From Actinomycetes bacterium (GTDB taxonomy: Bacteria; Actinomycetota; Actinomycetes; Propionibacteriales; Propionibacteriaceae): 6,857 nt of DNA. The notes under the pieces were generated by a model, which saw only the letters and a program-made list of their open reading frames with translations, was not told the DNA's origin and did no database searches. The translations under genes were made by a program, and so were the position numbers. Position 1 is the first letter of the stretch; every line of letters begins with the position of its first letter. Of the stretch, positions 6,830 through 6,857 are shown piece by piece. Location: contig JAKOQD010000324.1 in the NCBI GenBank assembly GCA_029778515.1, forward strand, positions 1-6,857, in the 5' to 3' direction.

Positions 6830-6857
6830 ATCCGTGAACATCTCGGCAATCCGTGAA
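6830..6857. repeat. two further copies of the 19-base repeat unit, cut by window edge
   Basis: ATCCGTGAA occurs at 6830-6838 and again at 6849-6857, exactly 19 bases apart, the same period as in the inverted repeat at 2087-2177. The first complete unit, ATCCGTGAACATCTCGGCA, shares the ATCCGT(T/G)A core, and CGGCAATCCGT before the second copy is identical to 2084-2094. The remainder of the element, presumably with an opposite-strand arm, would lie beyond the right edge. Confidence 0.6.

Overview
This window looks like ordinary core chromosome from a high-GC actinobacterium. Codons end strongly in G or C, two of the four complete genes start with GTG, and the gene products are closest in character to mycobacterial and other actinobacterial versions. 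The order etfB-etfA-(...)-iscS-mnmA on one strand matches Mycobacterium tuberculosis fixA-fixB-Rv3027c-Rv3026c-iscS-trmU (Rv3029c to Rv3024c). I cannot name the genus.

All five genes lie on the minus strand, so in transcription order the window runs from right to left. At the right edge is a 133-base leader holding a likely etfB promoter and the start of a short direct repeat. Next come etfB (5942-6724) and etfA (4975-5928), 13 bases apart, encoding the two subunits of electron transfer flavoprotein. A 313-base gap (4662-4974) follows; it carries a strong hairpin just after etfA, two tandem copies of a roughly 48-base palindrome, and the glgP promoter and ribosome binding site. glgP (2211-4661) encodes a full-length glycogen/maltodextrin phosphorylase. 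A 175-base gap (2036-2210) holds a 91-base imperfect inverted repeat built from four copies of a 19-base unit, plus a possible leaderless promoter. The left end is iscS (932-2035), a cysteine desulfurase, overlapping by four bases with mnmA (1-935, C-terminus cut off by the window edge), the tRNA 2-thiouridylase.

There are three functional modules. EtfB and EtfA form a heterodimer that passes electrons, classically from acyl-CoA dehydrogenases towards the quinone pool. GlgP releases glucose-1-phosphate from stored glycogen. The desulfurase and MnmA form a sulfur relay that ends in 2-thiouridine at tRNA position 34. glgP has no obvious functional link to its neighbours and sits at a point where the mycobacterial gene order carries other genes.

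I found no defence system, mobile-element gene, RNA gene or CRISPR array. The unexplained content is in the gaps: two unrelated families of palindromic repeats, one of which appears at two places in this window and is therefore probably dispersed in the genome.
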